DNA of 64,000 nucleotides from Ectopseudomonas mendocina (GTDB lineage: Bacteria; Pseudomonadota; Gammaproteobacteria; Pseudomonadales; Pseudomonadaceae). The position numbers were made by a program, and so were the translations under genes. Numbering within the stretch: position 1 is the stretch's first letter; each line of letters starts with the position of its first letter. A model generated the notes under the pieces. The model was not told the DNA's origin, ran no database searches, and saw only the letters and a program-made list of their open reading frames with translations. The DNA is taken from assembly GCF_008041835.1 (NCBI RefSeq), contig NZ_VRYE01000005.1, positions 62,001 to 126,000 of the forward strand. Direction: 5' to 3'. Shown here in pieces: positions 1-9,785 of the stretch.

Positions 1-3000
1 CAGAGCCTGGATACCCTGGCCGACGCCATCACCAGCGTCGAGTACTACCTCGAGCGTCTGGCCGAGGATCACGGCACCCAGGGTGACCTGATTCTCGATG
101 TCGCCGAAGAAAGCCTGGAAACCCTGGGTTATCCGCTCAAGGAAAAACCCTCGATTCTCGACCGCATCGAGCCGCCGGCAGAAAGCCTGGCGCCGCTGGC
201 CGACCCGCTGCAGGAAATCGAACTGCTCGGTGCCGAGGACGAACAACTCGAAGAGGCGCCGGTCGCGATTGAGCCGCTGGCATTCGAGCCAGCCGAGCCT
301 GACAGCGATCTCGCTACGGATCTGCAGTTGCCGGACGCCGAGCCCGAGCTGCCAGCCGACAGTTTCACCTTCGAACTGGATACGCTCGAAGAGCTGCCGG
401 CCCTGCACCAGGAAGAAAACCTCGCTGCGCCTCTGCTCGATGCCGAACCGGAGTTCGCGCTCGAAGAGCTGAACCTTGAGCAGCTGGCCGAGGCGAACCA
501 GTGGGGCGAACTGGAGCTGGCGGATCTGGATCTGCCAGAAGTCGAGCTGCCCAGCGCTCCCGAGAGCGTCCCTGAACTTGACGCAGTGGCCGCCGAAAAG
601 CCGCTGTCGATGGCTGACGTCATGGCTGCCCCAGTGCAGGCCATCAACCCGCCTGCAGCCGACGTGCCGCCGAGTCTGCTGCCGCCGCCCGCGGATGAGG
701 AGCCGGTGGACGACGATCTGCTGGAGGTCTTCATCGAAGAAGCCGGCGAAGTGCTGGAAACCATCGCCGAGTATCTGCCGCAGTGGCAGGCCGATACCGC
801 CAACAAGGAGGCGCTGGTCGAAGTGCGCCGCGCCTTCCATACCCTCAAAGGCAGTGGACGTATGGTGCGGGCGCTGGTGCTCGGCGAATTGGCCTGGTCC
901 ATCGAGAACCTGCTCAACCGTGTGCTGGATCGCAGCATCGAGCCGAACGCGCCGGTGCAACAGGTGGTGCTCGACGTGGTGGCGCTGATGCCGGCGCTGG
1001 TCGACGAATTCGCTGCCAAGGCGCAGCGTCAACGCGATGACGTCGACCTGTTGGCCGCTACCGCGCATGCGCTGGCAAAGGGGCTGACGCCCCCAAAATC
1101 TGAAGCCCCGGCCGCCGAGCAGGTAGCTGAGCCCGCGGGCATTGCCGAGGCTACCGCCGCCGTCGGGGAAGGTGAAAGCCTGGTCGACGAGGTCATCGAT
1201 GCCGAGCCTCCAGAGGCTGAGCTCCACGATGGCGAATCCCAAGAGGAGGAGCTTCTCGATGGCGAGCCCCTCGACCCGCAGCTGCTGGAGATTTTCCGCA
1301 ACGAAGCGGAAACCCATCTGGACACCCTGGTGGGCTTTCTCGCCGACTGCGCGCAGGAGCTGCCGCAACCGGTGACCGACGACCTGCAGCGCGCCTTGCA
1401 CACCCTCAAGGGCAGCGCCTACATGGCCGGTATCCTGCCGGTGGCGGAAATCGCCGCCCCGCTGGAAAAGCTGGTCAAGGAATTCAAGACCAACCTGATT
1501 CAGGTGGACCTGTCCGCCGCCGAGCTGCTCAGCAGTGCCGAGGGCCTGTTCCGCGCCGGTCTCGACAATCTGGAGAGCCAACCCCTGGCGCCGATCCCCG
1601 GTGCCGAAGCGTTTCTGGCCCGCGTCCAGGCGCTGCATCATGAACGTCTGGCCAGCGCCGAAGACGAGCGTCAGGCGCAGAGCGGCGAGACTCGCGACCC
1701 GCAACTGATTGGCATCTTCCTCGCCGAAGGCATGGACATCCTGCTCGATGCCGAGGATCTGCTGCGCAAATGGCGTGAACACCCCTCCGAGCGCCAGGAG
1801 CTGTCTGCACTGCTGGAGGAACTCACCACCCTCGGCCGTGGCGCCGAAATGGCCGAGTTGCCGCAGGTCGACGAACTGTGCGAAGCCCTGTTGGATCTGT
1901 ACGGCGCGGTCGAGGAAGGCAGCCTGGCGGTGAGCGAGCGCTTCTTCGACGAAGCGGAAAAGGCCCATGAAGCCCTGATCGGCATGATGGATCAGGTTGC
2001 CGCCGCCCTGCAGGTCAGCCCGCAGCCCGAGCGTGTGCAGGCACTGCGCGATCTGCTCAGCGAAGCCATCGATCCCAATACCCTGGCCTTGCTGACGCCC
2101 GGCGCCGAGGGCATGGAGATCATCGAACTCGATCAGGCCACTGCCGAGGCGGAGCAGGCTCTGGCCGAACCGCACAGTGTCGAGCCGTTTGCCGAGGTGG
2201 AGAGCGTCGAGGACGCGAGCGAAGCGCCGCAAGCGGAAGACGAATCGGCTGCGGCCTACGCCGATCTCGATGAGGAAATGGTGGAAATCTTCCTCGAAGA
2301 GGCCGTGGATATTCTGGAAAGCGCCGCACAGGCGCTGGAGCGCTGGCTCGGTGAGCCGGACAACACCCTGCCGCTTTCTGCGCTGCAACGCGACCTGCAT
2401 ACCCTCAAGGGTGGCGCGCGCATGGCGGCGATTCGTCCGATTGGCGACCTGGGGCACGAGCTGGAATCGCTCTATGAGGGGCTGGTTGATCGTCGTTACA
2501 GCCATTCCCCGGCCCTGGGTGCTCTATTGCAGCAGAGCCATGACCGTCTGGCGCAGATGCTCGATCAACTGCAGGCGCGGCAGACGCTGGCTTCTGCCGA
2601 TGAGCTGATTCTGGCAATCCGTCAGTTCCGCCATGGTGGGGCGCCGCACAGTCTTTCGGCGGCCTTCGCTCACGTCGAGCCCGAGCCTGAGAGTCCACTC
2701 AGCGAGCTGCCCGAACCTGAAGTCGAGCGTATCGAGCTGCCGCCACTGGCCTTGGTCGAAGACGAGATCGTGTTCGACGAAGTCCCGGAGCCTGAAGCCC
2801 AGTTGCCCACTGTTGAGAGCGTCGAGCCGCCACTGCCGCAAGCCCTGCCGGCTGTGGACGAAACGCTGCCCGAGCCGCAGAGCATGACGCTGGCCAACTG
2901 GCACGACGAGCGCGATCCTGAACTGGTGGAAATCTTCCTCGAAGAAGGTTTCGACATCATCGACAGTGCCGGCGCCGCCCTGCAGCGCTGGATGGCCAAT

Positions 3001-5727
3001 GTCGACAACAGCATCGAGCTGGAAGCCCTGCAGCGTGACCTGCACACCCTCAAGGGTGGTGCGCGCATGGCGGAAATCCGTGAAATCGGCGACCTGGCGC
3101 ATGAGCTGGAGTTTCTTTACGAAGACCTCGGCGCTGGCCGTCTGCGCGCCAGTCCCGAGTTGTTCGGCCTGTTGCAGGCCTGTCACGACCGCCTGGCCGA
3201 GATGCTCGATGCCGTGCGCGGCCAGCGTGTCGTGCCGCAAGGCACTGCCCTGATCGAAACCATCAAGCGCTTCCGGGCCAACCCCAACGAACAACTGAGC
3301 ATACCGCAGGCGGTACAGCTCAAGGCCGTGGTCGACAGTGATGCAGCCGAAGAGGCCGACAGCGACATTCTCGATATCTTCCTCGAAGAGGGCGACGACC
3401 TGCTCGAAGCCATGGAAGCGGTCATTGGCCGCTTCGAGACGCAGCGTGATGACGTCAGTGCCATCGAAGAAATGCAGCGTATCCTGCATACCCTCAAGGG
3501 CGGCGCGCGTCTGGCCGGGCAGAGGCGTCTGGGCGATCTGAGCCATGACCTTGAGCAACACCTCACCGAGGCGCTGCAACAGGGAGCACCCTGGCCGGAA
3601 AGTCTGTTCCTCGACGTGCAGTCCGGCTTCGAAGGGTTGCAGCAGGAGCTTGACCTCCTGCGCCAGCGCTTGAGCGCCAGCCTCGCCGGTCAGGAGGAAG
3701 CGGCGCCTGTCTCCGAGGCCGACCCTGGCGCCAATACGCTCACCCCGTTGCTCAACCCGATCGTGGCCGCCAGTGATGTGCCGAGCCAGGTTCAGGCGCG
3801 CAAGGTGCTGCCGTTCGTGCAGCGCGCGCAGGAGGCTGCGCAGGAAGCCGCCGCGCGCCGTGCACCACAGGAACTGGTCAAGGTGCCGGCCGAGTTGCTC
3901 GAAGGGCTGGTCAACCTGGCGGGTGAGACCTCGATCTTCCGCGGTCGTGTCGAACAGCAGGTCAGTGATGTCAGCTTCACCCTCAGCGAGATGGAAGCGA
4001 CCATCGACCGCGTACGCGACCAGCTGCGCCGGCTCGATACCGAGACCCAGGCGCAGATTCTCAGCCGCTACCAGGCCGAGGCCGAGCGTGCCGGCTACGA
4101 GGACTTCGACCCGCTGGAAATGGACCGCCACTCGCAACTGCAGCAGCTGTCCCGTGCGTTGTTCGAGTCCGCCTCCGACCTGCTCGACCTCAAGGAAACC
4201 CTGGCGGCGAAGAACCGTGACGCCGAGACCCTGCTGCTGCAGCAGGCGCGGGTCAATACCGAGTTGCAGGAAGGCCTGATGCGTACGCGCATGGTGCCGT
4301 TCGACCGTCTGGTGCCGCGCCTGCGTCGCATCGTGCGTCAGGTCGCCGGCGAGCTGGGCAAGCAGGTCGAGTTCGTCGTCGGCAACGCCGAAGGGGAAAT
4401 GGATCGCACCGTGCTCGAGCGCATCGTCGCGCCGCTGGAACACATGCTGCGCAACGCCGTCGACCATGGCATCGAGCAGGCCGAGGTACGCCGCGCAGCC
4501 GGCAAGCCGGATACCGGCACCATTCGCCTCAACCTGGGGCGTGAGGGGGCCGATATCGTCCTGACCCTGGACGATGACGGCGCAGGTATTCGCCTGGATG
4601 CCGTACGCCGTAAAGCCATCGAACGTGGCCTGATGGATGCCGACAGCGACCTCAGCGATCATGAGGTGCTGCAGTTCATCCTCGAAGCCGGTTTCTCCAC
4701 GGCCGAGAAGGTCACGCAGATTTCCGGGCGTGGCGTCGGCATGGATGTGGTGCACTCGGAGGTCAAGCAACTGGGCGGCTCGATGAGCATCGAGTCGAGC
4801 CTCGGCCAGGGCACGCGCTTCACCATCCGCCTGCCGTTCACCGTGTCGGTCAACCGTGCGCTGATGGTGTACTCCGGCGAAGACCTGTATGCCATTCCGT
4901 TGAACACCATCGAAGGTATCGTGCGGGTTTCACCGTTCGAGCTGGAGGCCTATTACGCGCCCGATGCACCGCGCTTCGAGTACGCCGGCCAGACTTACGA
5001 GCTGAAGTACCTGGGCGACCTGCTGAACAACGGTCAGCAGCCCAAGCTGGTAGGCCAGAGCCTGCCGCTGCCGGTGATCCTGGTGCGCTCCAGCGAGCAT
5101 GCCGTGGCGGTGCAGGTGGACAGCCTGGCCGGTTCGCGCGAGATCGTGGTGAAGAGCCTGGGCCCGCAGTTTGCCGGGGTGCACGGCATCTCCGGTGCGA
5201 CCATCCTCGGTGACGGTCGCGTGGTGGTGATTCTCGACCTGCTGGCAACCATTCGTGTGCGGCATGCACATCTGCAGAACCAGTTGACGCCGCGCCTGGC
5301 TTCGCGTCAGGCGGCTGCCAACGAGGAAGTGGAAGTCGATCGTCCGACGCTGGTCATGGTGGTGGACGACTCGGTCACCGTGCGCAAGGTCACCAGCCGC
5401 CTGCTCGAACGTAACGGCATGAACGTGGTCACCGCCAAGGACGGTGTGGACGCCATCGCCCAGTTGCAGGAACACAAGCCCGACATCATGCTGCTGGACA
5501 TCGAGATGCCGCGCATGGACGGCTTCGAGGTGGCGACCCTGGTGCGTCACGACGAGCGCCTCAAGGACCTGCCGATCATCATGATCACCTCGCGTACCGG
5601 CGAGAAGCACCGCGAGCGGGCCATGGCCATTGGCGTCAACCAGTACCTCGGCAAGCCCTATCAGGAGTCCTTGCTGCTCGACACCATTGCACAGTTGGTC
5701 GATAGCCACCGGGTCAAACGGACATGA
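1..5727 (+). CDS. chpA: ChpA hybrid chemotaxis kinase of the Pil-Chp system (5' end outside window)
   Basis: This is the CheA-like histidine kinase that controls type IV pilus twitching and surface sensing in Pseudomonas. The frame is open from the first base, so the start lies upstream; 1908 residues are visible, against roughly 2,470 in P. aeruginosa. Counting from the first codon, phosphotransfer histidines in HTLKG motifs sit near codons 280, 467, 800, 1015 and 1163. A further copy near codon 609 has Thr where His is expected (TPt domain). Then come a CheA-type dimerisation and ATPase module (NAVDHG near 1485, GRGVGMD near 1576), a CheW domain at about 1620-1750 and a C-terminal receiver with phospho-acceptor Asp near 1833. 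Long acidic linkers separate the HPt domains. The gene overlaps chpB by 4 bases. Identification is secure. Confidence 0.97.
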   Translation, partial: QSLDTLADAITSVEYYLERLAEDHGTQGDLILDVAEESLETLGYPLKEKPSILDRIEPPAESLAPLADPLQEIELLGAEDEQLEEAPVAIEPLAFEPAEPDSDLATDLQLPDAEPELPADSFTFELDTLEELPALHQEENLAAPLLDAEPEFALEELNLEQLAEANQWGELELADLDLPEVELPSAPESVPELDAVAAEKPLSMADVMAAPVQAINPPAADVPPSLLPPPADEEPVDDDLLEVFIEEAGEVLETIAEYLPQWQADTANKEALVEVRRAFHTLKGSGRMVRALVLGELAWSIENLLNRVLDRSIEPNAPVQQVVLDVVALMPALVDEFAAKAQRQRDDVDLLAATAHALAKGLTPPKSEAPAAEQVAEPAGIAEATAAVGEGESLVDEVIDAEPPEAELHDGESQEEELLDGEPLDPQLLEIFRNEAETHLDTLVGFLADCAQELPQPVTDDLQRALHTLKGSAYMAGILPVAEIAAPLEKLVKEFKTNLIQVDLSAAELLSSAEGLFRAGLDNLESQPLAPIPGAEAFLARVQALHHERLASAEDERQAQSGETRDPQLIGIFLAEGMDILLDAEDLLRKWREHPSERQELSALLEELTTLGRGAEMAELPQVDELCEALLDLYGAVEEGSLAVSERFFDEAEKAHEALIGMMDQVAAALQVSPQPERVQALRDLLSEAIDPNTLALLTPGAEGMEIIELDQATAEAEQALAEPHSVEPFAEVESVEDASEAPQAEDESAAAYADLDEEMVEIFLEEAVDILESAAQALERWLGEPDNTLPLSALQRDLHTLKGGARMAAIRPIGDLGHELESLYEGLVDRRYSHSPALGALLQQSHDRLAQMLDQLQARQTLASADELILAIRQFRHGGAPHSLSAAFAHVEPEPESPLSELPEPEVERIELPPLALVEDEIVFDEVPEPEAQLPTVESVEPPLPQALPAVDETLPEPQSMTLANWHDERDPELVEIFLEEGFDIIDSAGAALQRWMANVDNSIELEALQRDLHTLKGGARMAEIREIGDLAHELEFLYEDLGAGRLRASPELFGLLQACHDRLAEMLDAVRGQRVVPQGTALIETIKRFRANPNEQLSIPQAVQLKAVVDSDAAEEADSDILDIFLEEGDDLLEAMEAVIGRFETQRDDVSAIEEMQRILHTLKGGARLAGQRRLGDLSHDLEQHLTEALQQGAPWPESLFLDVQSGFEGLQQELDLLRQRLSASLAGQEEAAPVSEADPGANTLTPLLNPIVAASDVPSQVQARKVLPFVQRAQEAAQEAAARRAPQELVKVPAELLEGLVNLAGETSIFRGRVEQQVSDVSFTLSEMEATIDRVRDQLRRLDTETQAQILSRYQAEAERAGYEDFDPLEMDRHSQLQQLSRALFESASDLLDLKETLAAKNRDAETLLLQQARVNTELQEGLMRTRMVPFDRLVPRLRRIVRQVAGELGKQVEFVVGNAEGEMDRTVLERIVAPLEHMLRNAVDHGIEQAEVRRAAGKPDTGTIRLNLGREGADIVLTLDDDGAGIRLDAVRRKAIERGLMDADSDLSDHEVLQFILEAGFSTAEKVTQISGRGVGMDVVHSEVKQLGGSMSIESSLGQGTRFTIRLPFTVSVNRALMVYSGEDLYAIPLNTIEGIVRVSPFELEAYYAPDAPRFEYAGQTYELKYLGDLLNNGQQPKLVGQSLPLPVILVRSSEHAVAVQVDSLAGSREIVVKSLGPQFAGVHGISGATILGDGRVVVILDLLATIRVRHAHLQNQLTPRLASRQAAANEEVEVDRPTLVMVVDDSVTVRKVTSRLLERNGMNVVTAKDGVDAIAQLQEHKPDIMLLDIEMPRMDGFEVATLVRHDERLKDLPIIMITSRTGEKHRERAMAIGVNQYLGKPYQESLLLDTIAQLVDSHRVKRT

Positions 5728-6743
5728 CAGACAAATCCTCCGCGCGTATCGCAGTAATCGCCGACACCTCGCTGCAGCGCCATGTGCTGCAGCAGGCTTT
5801 GGCCGGTGGCGGCTATCAGGTGGTGCTCAACAGCGACCCGGCGCGCCTCGATGAGGAAGCGCTGGCAGCCTGCGAGACCGACCTGTGGCTGGTGGATCTG
5901 GCGCAGTCGGAAGATTCGCCGCTGGTCGACAGCCTGCTGGAACGCGCCAGTGCCCCAGTGCTGTTCGGCGAGGGCCACGCCCCAGAGCGTCATTCGGAAA
6001 ACTATCCGCGTTGGGAGCGCAGCCTGTTCGGCAAGCTCAAGCGCCTGGTTGGCGACCCGACCGAGGCAGTCGGTCCCAGCCTGCAGGCACTGCTCGATGA
6101 GGCGCAGCGTCCGGCGCGCCTGGAGCTGCCGCAGGCGTTGGCCAATACTCCGTTGAAAGCTGGCGAACCGGCCCGTCAGGTATGGCTGCTGGCTGCCTCG
6201 TTGGGTGGTCCGGCGGCGGTCAAGGCATTTCTCGATGCCCTGCCGGGTGGTCTGCCGATTGGCTTCATCTATGCCCAGCACATCGACGCCAGTTTCGAGG
6301 CGGCATTGCCGCAGGCCGTCGGTCGGCATAGCCAGTGGCATGTCAACACGGCGCGTCATGGTGATCCGGTGCGTTGTGGTGAGGTGGTGGTGGCGCCGAT
6401 CACCCGCGAGCTGGGTTTCGCCGAAGACGGTGCGATGCAGCTTGCCGAGCGCGGCTGGCCGGAGCCCTACAGCCCGTCCATCGACCAGATGATGCTCAAC
6501 CTGGCGCAGCAGTTCGGTGCCCAGTGCGGGGTGATCGCGTTCAGCGGCATGGGCAGCGATGGCAGCGCCGCTGCCGCATACGTCAAACGCCAGGGCGGGG
6601 TGATCTGGACCCAGCGCGCCGACAGCTGTGCCAGCCCGAGCATGCCTGACAGCCTGCGTGAGGGCGGCTACAGCAGTTTCAGCGCTGACCCGCGAGAGCT
6701 GGCCGTGGCCCTGGTCAATCACCTCGCCGAACATTGCAGTTGA
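5724..6743 (+). CDS. chpB: ChpB, CheB-type methylesterase
   Basis: ChpB is expected to demethylate or deamidate the pilus chemoreceptor PilJ, resetting signal output of the Chp system. The C-terminal half (about 150-339) is a CheB methylesterase domain with the triad Ser159 (AASLGG), His186 (AQH) and Asp279 (GMGSDG). The first 80 residues have the length of a receiver, but a clear phospho-acceptor and the conserved Lys are not evident, so this half looks degenerate. The start codon overlaps the chpA stop as ATGA, which points to translational coupling. Gene order and domain content match the P. aeruginosa chpABC series. Confidence 0.94.
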   Translation: MTDKSSARIAVIADTSLQRHVLQQALAGGGYQVVLNSDPARLDEEALAACETDLWLVDLAQSEDSPLVDSLLERASAPVLFGEGHAPERHSENYPRWERSLFGKLKRLVGDPTEAVGPSLQALLDEAQRPARLELPQALANTPLKAGEPARQVWLLAASLGGPAAVKAFLDALPGGLPIGFIYAQHIDASFEAALPQAVGRHSQWHVNTARHGDPVRCGEVVVAPITRELGFAEDGAMQLAERGWPEPYSPSIDQMMLNLAQQFGAQCGVIAFSGMGSDGSAAAAYVKRQGGVIWTQRADSCASPSMPDSLREGGYSSFSADPRELAVALVNHLAEHCS

Positions 6744-6753
6744 GGACGTTTCA

Positions 6754-7224
6754 ATGAGCCAAGCCGTCGCCACCCAGAACAGCACCGAAGGTCTGACCGG
6801 CCTGCTGGTGCCGCTGGCCGACCGCACCCTGTTGCTGCCCAACGTGGCGGTGGCCGAGCTGATTCCCTATCGCGCCCCGCAGGTCAGCGAAGGCATGCCC
6901 GAGTGGTTTCTCGGCCAGATCGCCTGGCGTGATCTGCGCTTGCCGCTGCTTTCCTTCGAGGCTGCCAGCGGTGGTCAGGCGCAGGTCGCCAGCGGCGCCC
7001 GCGTGGCGGTGATCAACGCCCTCGGTGGCCGGCCCAAGGTCAAGTTCATCGCCCTGCTGGTGCAGGGCATTCCACGTTCGCTGAAGGTTGGCAGCGATCT
7101 GCCGGCGGCCGACGTCGAACTGGCGCCGCTGGAGCTGGGCGCAGCGCGCGTTGGTGACGACGTGGTGCGTATTCCGGATCTGGCGGCGCTGGAACAACTG
7201 CTCGCCGATGCCGGCCTGATCTGA
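6754..7224 (+). CDS. chpC: ChpC, CheW-like adaptor
   Basis: This 156-residue protein is a CheW-like scaffold, likely linking a receptor to ChpA in the Chp array. The start at 6754 (MSQAVATQN) follows chpB by 10 bases and has a GAGGA-like ribosome site at about 6742-6746; longer in-frame starts would lie inside chpB. The body resembles CheW, including the phrase GQIAWRDLRLPLLSFE near residues 50-65. It is the last gene of the operon, since a strong hairpin with a T-run follows. In P. aeruginosa chpD and chpE come next; here they do not. Confidence 0.9.
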   Translation: MSQAVATQNSTEGLTGLLVPLADRTLLLPNVAVAELIPYRAPQVSEGMPEWFLGQIAWRDLRLPLLSFEAASGGQAQVASGARVAVINALGGRPKVKFIALLVQGIPRSLKVGSDLPAADVELAPLELGAARVGDDVVRIPDLAALEQLLADAGLI

Positions 7225-7254
7225 AGTCACCAGGCGCTCAGACGAGCGCCCATG

Positions 7255-7283
7255 AAAAAGCCCCGGCAGTGCCGGGGCTTTTT
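7255..7283. terminator. Bidirectional rho-independent terminator
   Basis: A perfect 13-bp stem (AAAAAGCCCCGGC with its complement) closes on a three-base loop. It has A and T runs on the two sides, so it works as a terminator on both strands. It lies between the convergent chpC and alanine symporter genes. Confidence 0.93.
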
Positions 7284-7302
7284 CGTTACTGCGGTGAGCT
7301 GA

Positions 7303-8784
7303 TCAGCGCTGCGGTTGCTGCGCTTGGGCCTTCTCTGCAGACAGGTTGTCTTCGGAGGTATGGCCGCTCCAGTAGTCGGCATTCTTGATGCCGAGCTTCT
7401 CCGGGTGGAAGACCGGATCCTTGCCTTCGTCCTGCTGCTGCTCGTAGTCCTTCAGGCACTTGTAGGCGACCTTGTGCATGAGCAGGATGGCGATGATGTT
7501 CAGCCAGGCCATCAGGCCGACGCCGAGATCACCCAGGTCCCAGGCGAAGGTGGCAGTGTGCACGGTGCCGTACACGGTAGCCGCGATGATGCCGAACTTC
7601 AGTAGCAGGGTGAGGATGGGGCGCTTCACCTTGCGGTTGATGTAGGCAATGTTGGTTTCGGCGATGTAGTAGTACGCCAGGATGGTGGTGAAGGCGAAGA
7701 AGAACAGGGCGATGGCAACGAAGGCGTTACCGAAGCCGGGCATCATGTTCTCCATCGCGGTCTGCACGTAGCCCGGGCCTGCGGCTACGCCGGCGATACC
7801 GGTGAACATCGCGCTGCCATCCGGGGCCTGCACGTTGTACTGACCAGTGATCAGCAGCATGAAGGCGGTGGCGGAGCAGACGAACAGGGTGTCGATGTAG
7901 ACCGAGAAGCCCTGAACCAGGCCCTGCTTGACCGGGTGGCTGACCGCGGCGGCCGACGAAGCGTGCGGACCGGTGCCCTGGCCTGCTTCGTTGGAGTAGA
8001 CACCGCGCTTGACGCCCCACTGGATGGCCATGCCGACGATGGCGCCGAAACCGGCCTCGAGGCCGAATGCGCTCTTGACGATCAGCAGCAAAACTTCCGG
8101 CAGCTTCTCGATGTTCAGCAGGATGATGACCATCGCTACCAGGATGTAGCCCAGCGCCATGAACGGTACGACCACCTGGGTGAAGTGGGCGATACGCTTG
8201 ACGCCGCCGAAGATGATCAGGCCGATCAGTACGGCCAGTGCCGCCGCTGTGACGTTCGGGTCGATACCAAAGGCTGTTTGCGCGCTGGAAGCGATGGAGT
8301 TGGCCTGCACGCCCGGCAGCAGCAGGCCGCAGGCGAACACGGTAACGATGGCGAACAGCCAGGCGTACCACTTCAGACCCAGGCCACGCTCGATGTAGAA
8401 GGCCGGGCCGCCACGGTATTCACCGTTGAGCTTTTCCTTGTACACCTGACCGAGGGTGGACTCGACGAATGCCGAGCTGGCGCCGAGGAACGCCACCATC
8501 CACATCCAGAACACGGCACCCGGACCACCGAAGGTGATCGCAGTGGCCACACCGGCGATGTTGCCGGTACCGACGCGACCGGCGAGGGTCATGGTCAGGG
8601 CCTGGAAGGAGGTGATGCCATGTTCATCGGTCTTGCCGGTGAACATCAGGCGAATCATTTCTTTGAAGTGGCGAACCTGTAGAAAGCGGCCGCGCAGGGA
8701 GAAGTAGAGACCAACGCCAAGACATAGATAGATCAGCGCCGGGCTCCAGACCAGACCGTTTATGGTCGAGACCAGTTCGTTCAT
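7303..8784 (-). CDS. Sodium:alanine symporter, AGCS family
   Basis: This 493-residue multi-pass inner-membrane protein belongs to the alanine or glycine:cation symporter family (AlsT/AgcS/DagA-like), which imports small neutral amino acids with Na+. The call rests on the family's length, the N-terminal pattern MNELVSTINGLVWSPALIYL and conserved blocks such as GRVGTGNIAGVATAI and GVYSNEAGQGTGPHAS. I chose the start at 8784 because AGGAG lies about 10 bases upstream; the longer frame adds a 61-residue Arg/Ala-rich stretch with no family character. It converges on chpC across a shared terminator. The exact amino acid is inferred from the family. Confidence 0.9.
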   Translation of the reverse strand: MNELVSTINGLVWSPALIYLCLGVGLYFSLRGRFLQVRHFKEMIRLMFTGKTDEHGITSFQALTMTLAGRVGTGNIAGVATAITFGGPGAVFWMWMVAFLGASSAFVESTLGQVYKEKLNGEYRGGPAFYIERGLGLKWYAWLFAIVTVFACGLLLPGVQANSIASSAQTAFGIDPNVTAAALAVLIGLIIFGGVKRIAHFTQVVVPFMALGYILVAMVIILLNIEKLPEVLLLIVKSAFGLEAGFGAIVGMAIQWGVKRGVYSNEAGQGTGPHASSAAAVSHPVKQGLVQGFSVYIDTLFVCSATAFMLLITGQYNVQAPDGSAMFTGIAGVAAGPGYVQTAMENMMPGFGNAFVAIALFFFAFTTILAYYYIAETNIAYINRKVKRPILTLLLKFGIIAATVYGTVHTATFAWDLGDLGVGLMAWLNIIAILLMHKVAYKCLKDYEQQQDEGKDPVFHPEKLGIKNADYWSGHTSEDNLSAEKAQAQQPQR

Positions 8785-8992
8785 GCAATGCTCCTGGGCA
8801 TGCGGCCGCCTTTTGGGCGGGGCCGAAGCCCGTTGATTTGTTATTGGAAGAGGAACGACGCTGCGGGGCGCCGGCCTCGGCCGCGCGCAGGTTGCTGGTG
8901 AGCGGGTCGCGCGAGCGGCGCGCAGAGCATGACAAACACTGCTGGTCTTGCAATCTCTTGAGGTCACATTTTGTTACGTCCAAGCGACATTC

Positions 8993-9718
8993 TTATGCCT
9001 GGAGGTCGCCCCAGAGCTGTTGGGCGACGCTCAGCGCCACCACGGGTGCCGTTTCCGTGCGCAAAACGCGTGGGCCCAGGCGGGCAGGATGGAAGCCGGC
9101 CCCCTTAGCCTGATCGACTTCAGCATCGCTCAGACCACCTTCCGGGCCGATCAAAAAAGCCAGGGCGCGTGGCGGGGCATGGCCGACCCAGGGCTCGGCG
9201 ACCGGGTGCAGCACCAGCTTCAGGTCGGCTTCGATCTGCTGCAGCCAGGCTTCCAGTTCCAGCGGCGCATGGATCAGCGGCAGCACCGAACGGCCGCATT
9301 GCTCGCAGGCGCTGATCGCCACCTGACGCCAATGCGCCATGCGCTTGTCGGCGCGCTCGTCTTTCAGGCGCACCTCGCAGCGTGTCGAGACGATCGGAGT
9401 GATTTCGCTGGCCCCCAGTTCGGTGGCTTTCTGGATGGCCCAGTCCATGCGTTCGCCGCGTGACAGGCCCTGGCCGAGGTGAATATGCAGCGGCGACTCG
9501 CTCAGGCCGGCAAAGGCTTCACGCAGCTCGACACGCACGCTTTTCTTGCCCACCTCGATCAGCTCGCCTAGGTATTCCTGGCCGCTGCCATCGAAGAGCT
9601 GCACGGCATCGCCCACGGCATGGCGCAGCACGCGGCCGATGTAATGGGCCTGGGCCTCGGGCAGCTCGTGTTGGCCAAGGGAGAGCGGTGCATCGATAAA
9701 GAAGCGGGAGAGGCGCAT
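8993..9718 (-). CDS. rsmE: 16S rRNA (uracil-1498-N3)-methyltransferase RsmE
   Basis: RsmE methylates N3 of U1498 in the decoding region of 16S rRNA using S-adenosylmethionine. The 241-residue protein has the N-terminal PUA-like half and the C-terminal SPOUT fold, with the SAM-pocket motifs IGPEGGLS near residue 190 and LGPRVLRTETAPVVALS near 210-228. It lies 67 bases downstream of bioA on the same strand and may be read from the bioA promoter; the same bioA-rsmE pairing occurs in P. aeruginosa (PA0420-PA0419). Confidence 0.95.
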   Translation of the reverse strand: MRLSRFFIDAPLSLGQHELPEAQAHYIGRVLRHAVGDAVQLFDGSGQEYLGELIEVGKKSVRVELREAFAGLSESPLHIHLGQGLSRGERMDWAIQKATELGASEITPIVSTRCEVRLKDERADKRMAHWRQVAISACEQCGRSVLPLIHAPLELEAWLQQIEADLKLVLHPVAEPWVGHAPPRALAFLIGPEGGLSDAEVDQAKGAGFHPARLGPRVLRTETAPVVALSVAQQLWGDLQA

Positions 9719-9785
9719 GGTTTACCCACCTTGAAAAGAGGCGCGAATTCTAGCTGTAGGGTGCGCTGTGTGCACCGCTCCTGAG

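Noticed and set aside
2524..4770. 748-codon open frame antisense to chpA
   Set aside because: It is the mirror of a strongly coded chpA with GC-rich third positions; it has no ribosome site, family motif or signal of its own.
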